This document shows, piece after piece, positions 22,425 through 25,381 of a stretch of 25,381 nt of DNA. This stretch comes from Flavobacterium psychrophilum (lineage in GTDB: Bacteria; Bacteroidota; Bacteroidia; Flavobacteriales; Flavobacteriaceae), in contig CAMAQD010000033.1 in assembly GCA_945860385.1 (NCBI GenBank), positions 1 through 25,381 on the forward strand, given 5' to 3'. Under the pieces are notes generated by a model. That model was not told the DNA's origin and searched no databases. It was given only the letters and a program-made list of their open reading frames with translations. Each line of letters opens with the position of its first letter. Within the stretch, counting starts at the first letter, position 1. Position numbers and translations under genes: made by a program.

Positions 22425-22461
22425 ATAAGCCCGCCTATTTCTGATGGGCGGGACTTATTTT
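22425..22461 (+). terminator. Terminator after the primase-like gene
   Basis: ATAAG-CCCGCC pairs with GGGCGGG-ACTTAT with one bulged base, then TTTTT. It separates the mobile-element genes from the next promoter. Confidence 0.8.
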
Positions 22462-22640
22462 TGGTGGGTCACACTGCTATTAAAAATATTGTATATCATC
22501 TTATGACAAATAAATGTTTTATTGAAAAGCAATACAGATTCTGGCTACATAGAAGAATATTTGAGTCATATTGGTAGTTAAAAAACAACCGAAATTTTTA
22601 CTTACTTAAGTACGAAAAGTTTCAACAAATAAAAAGTCCG

Positions 22641-22674
22641 TTTGATGATTTATGAATTAAAAATCCTATATTTG
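22641..22674 (+). promoter_or_regulatory. Promoter of the structured RNA / PLD-zinc gene
   Basis: TTTG (22641-22644), a 22-base spacer, TATATTTG (22667-22674). The -7 box fills exactly the eight-base gap of an inverted repeat AATCC (22662-22666)/GGATT (22675-22679). The expected start lies near 22680. The 180 bases upstream, back to the terminator, hold only a 10-base palindrome (TACTTAAGTA, 22603-22612). Confidence 0.7.
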
Positions 22675-22679
22675 GGATT

Positions 22680-22746
22680 AAATAAAGTCAGACGTTTGTC
22701 ATACAAATCTACCCAATTAAGGGGTGATAAGTCTGACTTTGTCAGA
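22680..22746 (+). ncRNA. Candidate structured RNA: three-way junction with competing hairpin
   Basis: Starting near the expected transcript 5' end, AAAGTCAGAC (22684-22693) pairs perfectly with GTCTGACTTT (22731-22740), enclosing two hairpins: GTTTG/CAAAT (22694-22698/22704-22708) with loop TCATA, and ACCC/GGGT (22711-22714/22722-22725) with loop AATTAAG. Directly after it, GTCAGA (22741-22746) can instead pair with TCTGAC (22732-22737), which would open the main stem. The two folds exclude each other, as in a switch. I do not recognise the family. It could be a leader of the PLD gene, a small RNA, or a DNA-level palindrome such as a transposon remnant. Confidence 0.45.
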
Positions 22747-22889
22747 ACTATATACGAGTTGGCAGTAATTCCCAATATTTGCGCCCAAATTGACTCCTTC
22801 AGCTAACGGTTGAAAGTGAAAATTTACAAAAATATCAAAAAATTGATTTTCAAAACATTAAAAAACTATAGTTAGAATTTTACAAGAAA

Positions 22890-23645
22890 ATGGCGGAAAT
22901 AAGAAAAAGAGAAGAAATAACTAATTCAATTTATGACTTAATAAGTGAAACGAAAGAAATTTTAGTTATTATTTCTCCATATATAAAACTGAACGACGAT
23001 TTTAAAAAAGCAATTTTATCATTAAAAAACCTTAACGTAATTATATTTGTTTTCAGGAGAAAAGACATTGATGAAAACACATATAAATTTCTCGAAAACC
23101 TGCCAAATTCGATACTTTATACAAATGATTTTTTACATACTAAATGCTATATAAATGAAGAAAAAGCTATAATAACTTCTTTAAATTTATATAAATATTC
23201 AATGGAAAATAATTTTGAATTAGCCGTTGAATTTAAAAATAAAATTGACACTAAAAACTATGAGGAAATTAAGTCGGAAACTCACTTCATAATTGAAAGA
23301 AGTGTATGTCTAAATGAACAAAAATTGAAATATTTAATGAATGACGGAAATGTTGTTCATTGTACAAGTTGCACAAAAAATATTATTCCAAAACTCTATG
23401 AAGAAAAAATTGAATATGGAATATGGAGAAAAGAACATTTATGCAAAAATTGTATTTCAGATTTCGAAGATTTTGAAAAACAGAATAATGAAATTGAAAT
23501 TATTAAAAGATATGGAAACTATTGTGCGGTTTGTGGAAACAAAAATGATAATTTAATGTCCATAAATATGGGATTAGCTCCAATTTGTAGCAAATGTATT
23601 GGCAAAATAACTTCACCTATAAACAAGAATAAAATTGGAAGATAA
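22890..23645 (+). CDS. PLD-like domain protein with two four-cysteine zinc modules
   Basis: A 251-residue protein. The first 130 residues look like one phospholipase D superfamily domain: ILVIISPYIKLNDDFKKAI at about 24-42, then HTKCYINE with His83, Lys85 and Glu90 in place of the usual Asp of HxKx4D, and ITSLNL with Ser97 and Asn99. Two CxxC-pair modules follow: C158/C161 with C185/C188, and C212/C215 with C233/C236, likely zinc-binding. A single-HKD domain would have to dimerise to be catalytic. PLD domains joined to zinc modules suggest nucleic-acid cleavage or binding, for example a restriction-like or defence function; that is inference. It follows the structured RNA element. Confidence 0.72.
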   Translation: MAEIRKREEITNSIYDLISETKEILVIISPYIKLNDDFKKAILSLKNLNVIIFVFRRKDIDENTYKFLENLPNSILYTNDFLHTKCYINEEKAIITSLNLYKYSMENNFELAVEFKNKIDTKNYEEIKSETHFIIERSVCLNEQKLKYLMNDGNVVHCTSCTKNIIPKLYEEKIEYGIWRKEHLCKNCISDFEDFEKQNNEIEIIKRYGNYCAVCGNKNDNLMSINMGLAPICSKCIGKITSPINKNKIGR

Positions 23646-23919
23646 AGTAAATAAATTTAATATAGAAGTAGATGAGTTATACAAAAACTATAAACTTCAA
23701 GCAGAACAAAATATAAATTTAGGAGCAACAAAAAAACAAATAACAGAAAAAGATGCCACAATGTTCTTTCAGTTATTTTCAGTTTTTTCAAATAAAATTA
23801 TGCGTTTAGCAGACAAATATGAACTTGAAATTATTGACGTTGAAAAAAAACAAAAAATAAATACGATAACAAAAATTTACATGTTGAAATTCAAAGAGTT
23901 GTTCAAATTTAACGAATAA
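23635..23919 (+). CDS. Small protein of unknown function, TTG start
   Basis: A 94-residue charged, mainly helical protein, no membrane segment, no known domain recognised. The only possible long start is TTG at 23635, which overlaps the end of the PLD-zinc gene by 11 bases; the frame is closed upstream by a stop at 23620. The next in-frame ATG (residue 43) would leave about half. Overlap and frame suggest translational coupling with the PLD gene and a joint role. Confidence 0.5.
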   Translation: MEDKVNKFNIEVDELYKNYKLQAEQNINLGATKKQITEKDATMFFQLFSVFSNKIMRLADKYELEIIDVEKKQKINTITKIYMLKFKELFKFNE

Positions 23920-23950
23920 AAACTACTTACACACGCTACAAGCAAGCTGA

Positions 23951-24032
23951 GCATTTGGCTTAAATTGAAGTCGTTTTTGTATTTGGATGATTTAGCAAAG
24001 CCGAAAATAGGGCTTAATTTTGTACCAAATGC
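23951..24032. repeat. Imperfect inverted-repeat unit between accessory genes (cassette-site-like)
   Basis: GCATTTGG (23951-23958) and CCAAATGC (24025-24032) are perfect 8-bp arms that extend inward with few mismatches (TTAAATTGAAG against CTTAATTTTGTA). Inside, AAGCC (23999-24003)/GGCTT (24011-24015 region) forms a second hairpin. It is preceded by CACACGCTACAAGC. There is no gene in 23920-24082. The one-gene-then-palindrome layout is like integron-type or Bacteroidota cassette sites, but no GTTRRRY/RYYYAAC core pair was found. Confidence 0.5.
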
Positions 24033-24082
24033 GCTTTAGTACCAGAGCACAATAAGCTAATTAAAAAAATCAAACTATATCT

Positions 24083-24652
24083 ATGGAAATTGTAAGCGAA
24101 ATTGCGAAAGATTTTTTTGAAGAACGTTATTATTATAGCAAAAATCCTAAAAGTTTTATCTCCGAAGTAGAAAGCGAATTATTCAATCTTGGAAATAAAT
24201 CAGATAAATTAAATTTTTTATCAATTATTAAAACTTCAGTTGAAGATGAAAATGAATTGCATAAAAAAGAATGTAAAACAGTTGGTGTTTGTAATGTCGA
24301 AAAGGGACATTTAAAAACAATATACTATTTAAAAAACCTTATAAAAGAGAATGGAATAATTGAAAAATTAAACGATACATTTTCTGAAAGTGAAAAAACA
24401 GATTATTCTGAGAAGCTTGACAAAATAATAAAAGATTTAGATGAACTTAAAAAAGGTAATGAAATAATCTATGACGGATTATCTGAGGAAATTGAAGAAT
24501 TGAAAACCTTGTTTTTCCTTGGCAAAAAGAATTGGAAGCAACTTTTGGCAGGAAAAACAGTAGAGATGGTTGCTGGAGGAATAGTAAGCGAAGCAGTCTC
24601 AAAAAAACTAATAGATTTAACTGGAATAGTCACGCAAAACTTACTAAAATAA
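24083..24652 (+). CDS. Protein of unknown function
   Basis: A 189-residue protein that I do not assign. Residues 1-120 are charged and helical, with a Cys pair at about 64 and 70 (KKECKTVGVCNVEKGH), and about 107-150 look like a coiled coil (YSEKLDKIIKDLDELKKG). The C-terminal 35 residues, starting FFLGKKNWKQLLAGKTVEMV, form an amphipathic to hydrophobic helix that could contact a membrane or partner. Single gene between two short intergenic spacers in the accessory array. Confidence 0.65.
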   Translation: MEIVSEIAKDFFEERYYYSKNPKSFISEVESELFNLGNKSDKLNFLSIIKTSVEDENELHKKECKTVGVCNVEKGHLKTIYYLKNLIKENGIIEKLNDTFSESEKTDYSEKLDKIIKDLDELKKGNEIIYDGLSEEIEELKTLFFLGKKNWKQLLAGKTVEMVAGGIVSEAVSKKLIDLTGIVTQNLLK

Positions 24653-24707
24653 CCAGCTAGTAACAGCTATTACAACGTTATGTGGAAGTTTAAACCAAAT
24701 TCGTCTT

Positions 24708-25381
24708 ATGAAATATATGCTAAAAACACTAGAAAAACCAATCGTAAGAAGATTTAATGAAACGGATTGGGAGTTTATCAATCCAGAATCATATGATAAT
24801 GAAATTGTTGCTGACGAATTTTGGGAGGCGGTAGAAATATTGGACTATGATGACAAGAGAGCTGAAGGCGTTTTCAAAAAATTAATCGAAAAGCATCCAT
24901 TTTATATTGATGCCTACGTTCATTTAAGTACTGCTTTTAGAAATCAGAAAAAGACATTTGAAAGTTTATTGACTGCGGAAAAAGCATATAATATTTCAAG
25001 AGAATGTCTTCCTAAAGAGTTCAACTCAAAAAAACATAAAATAATATGGTCTCGGCTAGAAAACAGACCATTTTTAAGAGCATATCAAAACTACGCTTTA
25101 GAGTGTATTGAATACAAAAATTATGAAATTGCAATTTCGGTATTAAAAGATATTTTGAACTTTAATAAAAATGATAATCAAGGTATTAGGTACACGCTAC
25201 TTGAAACATATTTTAAACTAAAGAATTTCGATGAAGCAAAAAAAAAATTAAAGAAATATGAAGACGACTTTTCTATAGAGTTTAAATTTGGAGGAGTTGC
25301 ATTAGCTGCGTTGGATGGAAATACAAAAAAAGCAGATATTCTTTTGAAGGAAGCGATACAAACGAATAAATTTTTTATAGA
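24708..25381 (+). CDS. TPR-like repeat protein, cut by window end
   Basis: An open frame from ATG 24708 to the last base, at least 224 residues, no stop reached. After a charged N-terminus (KPIVRRFNETDWEFIN-type), helical pairs follow the TPR pattern: about 54-70 (VFKKLIEKHPFYIDAYVHLS), RPFLRAYQNYALECIEYKNY, AISVLKDILNFNKNDNQGIR, and LLETYFKLKNFDEAKKKLKK. The RPFLRAYQNYAL and NDNQGIRY segments resemble conserved positions in TPR proteins of unknown role. Starts 55 bases after the preceding gene. The C-terminus lies outside the window. Confidence 0.75.
   Translation, partial: MKYMLKTLEKPIVRRFNETDWEFINPESYDNEIVADEFWEAVEILDYDDKRAEGVFKKLIEKHPFYIDAYVHLSTAFRNQKKTFESLLTAEKAYNISRECLPKEFNSKKHKIIWSRLENRPFLRAYQNYALECIEYKNYEIAISVLKDILNFNKNDNQGIRYTLLETYFKLKNFDEAKKKLKKYEDDFSIEFKFGGVALAALDGNTKKADILLKEAIQTNKFFI

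Noticed and set aside
22684..22740. MITE or insertion-sequence end with AAAGTCAGAC terminal repeats
   Set aside because: No target-site duplication flanks the 57 bases and no transposase is present; kept as an alternative, not as the main call.
22680..22746. Retron msr/msd RNA
   Set aside because: No reverse transcriptase is encoded nearby and the fold lacks the paired a1/a2 ends and long msd hairpin.
23920..24082. Classical integron attC site
   Set aside because: The GTTRRRY and RYYYAAC core boxes were not found, and no integron integrase is in the window; only the palindromic layout is similar.
1..25381. CRISPR array or Cas genes
   Set aside because: No regularly spaced direct repeats of 20-40 bases and no Cas-like protein were seen.

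Overview
The window looks like a chromosomal segment of a Flavobacterium or close relative (Bacteroidota, Flavobacteriaceae). The evidence is A+T-rich DNA, start codons preceded by A-rich leaders rather than Shine-Dalgarno boxes, many copies of the Bacteroidota promoter pattern (TTG or TTTG, a spacer of 17-23, then TAnnTTTG), SHOCT, DUF4407 and BT4734-type proteins typical of the phylum, and A+T-rich interspersed repeats that I associate with Flavobacterium genomes. No species can be named from the sequence alone.

Core region, 1-18932. It opens with a translation cluster, rplM-rpsI-rpsB-tsf, followed by a terminator, then thioredoxin, a DUF58 protein and tRNA-Asp(GTC) with two strong terminators. 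Next come a DUF456 membrane protein (minus) and a small lipoprotein with a TonB-like C-terminus (plus). A minus-strand pair, a flippase-like membrane protein and a family 2 glycosyltransferase, overlaps by ATGA. A secreted esterase (plus) follows, then ruvC-hemW (ATGA overlap), a GNAT acetyltransferase overlapping a YjbR-type protein (ATGA), a PH-like/SHOCT protein and a FadL-type outer-membrane channel. Then come DUF4407 and DUF423 membrane proteins (minus), a saccharopine-dehydrogenase-type enzyme (plus) and an M20 dipeptidase (minus) converging on a shared hairpin, and tRNA-Leu(TAG) with its promoter.

Accessory region, 18933-25381. Directly after the tRNA-Leu terminator the conserved housekeeping genes stop. 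About 550 bp without a gene is followed by an unrecognised 328-residue protein, an excisionase/HTH_17-type DNA-binding protein and a BT4734/VirE-N-type primase-like protein. This set is typical of integrated Bacteroidota elements, and a tRNA 3' end is a classic integration site, but no integrase is visible. After a terminator at about 22461 there is a well-formed promoter whose expected transcription start falls at the foot of a compact three-way-junction RNA fold. A second hairpin there competes with the main stem. This candidate regulatory or small RNA leads to a gene for a PLD-type domain fused to two four-cysteine zinc modules, overlapped by a small unknown ORF. An imperfect inverted-repeat intergenic unit of about 80 bp follows, then an unknown 189-residue protein and a TPR-like protein cut by the window end. 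The one-gene-plus-palindrome layout resembles gene-cassette arrays.

The least explained parts are the structured element at 22667-22746 with the PLD/zinc gene behind it, the palindromic unit at 23951-24032, the folded leader of rpsB, and a repeat that has become coding sequence inside the glycosyltransferase. All functional assignments come from motif recognition by eye; no database search was run.
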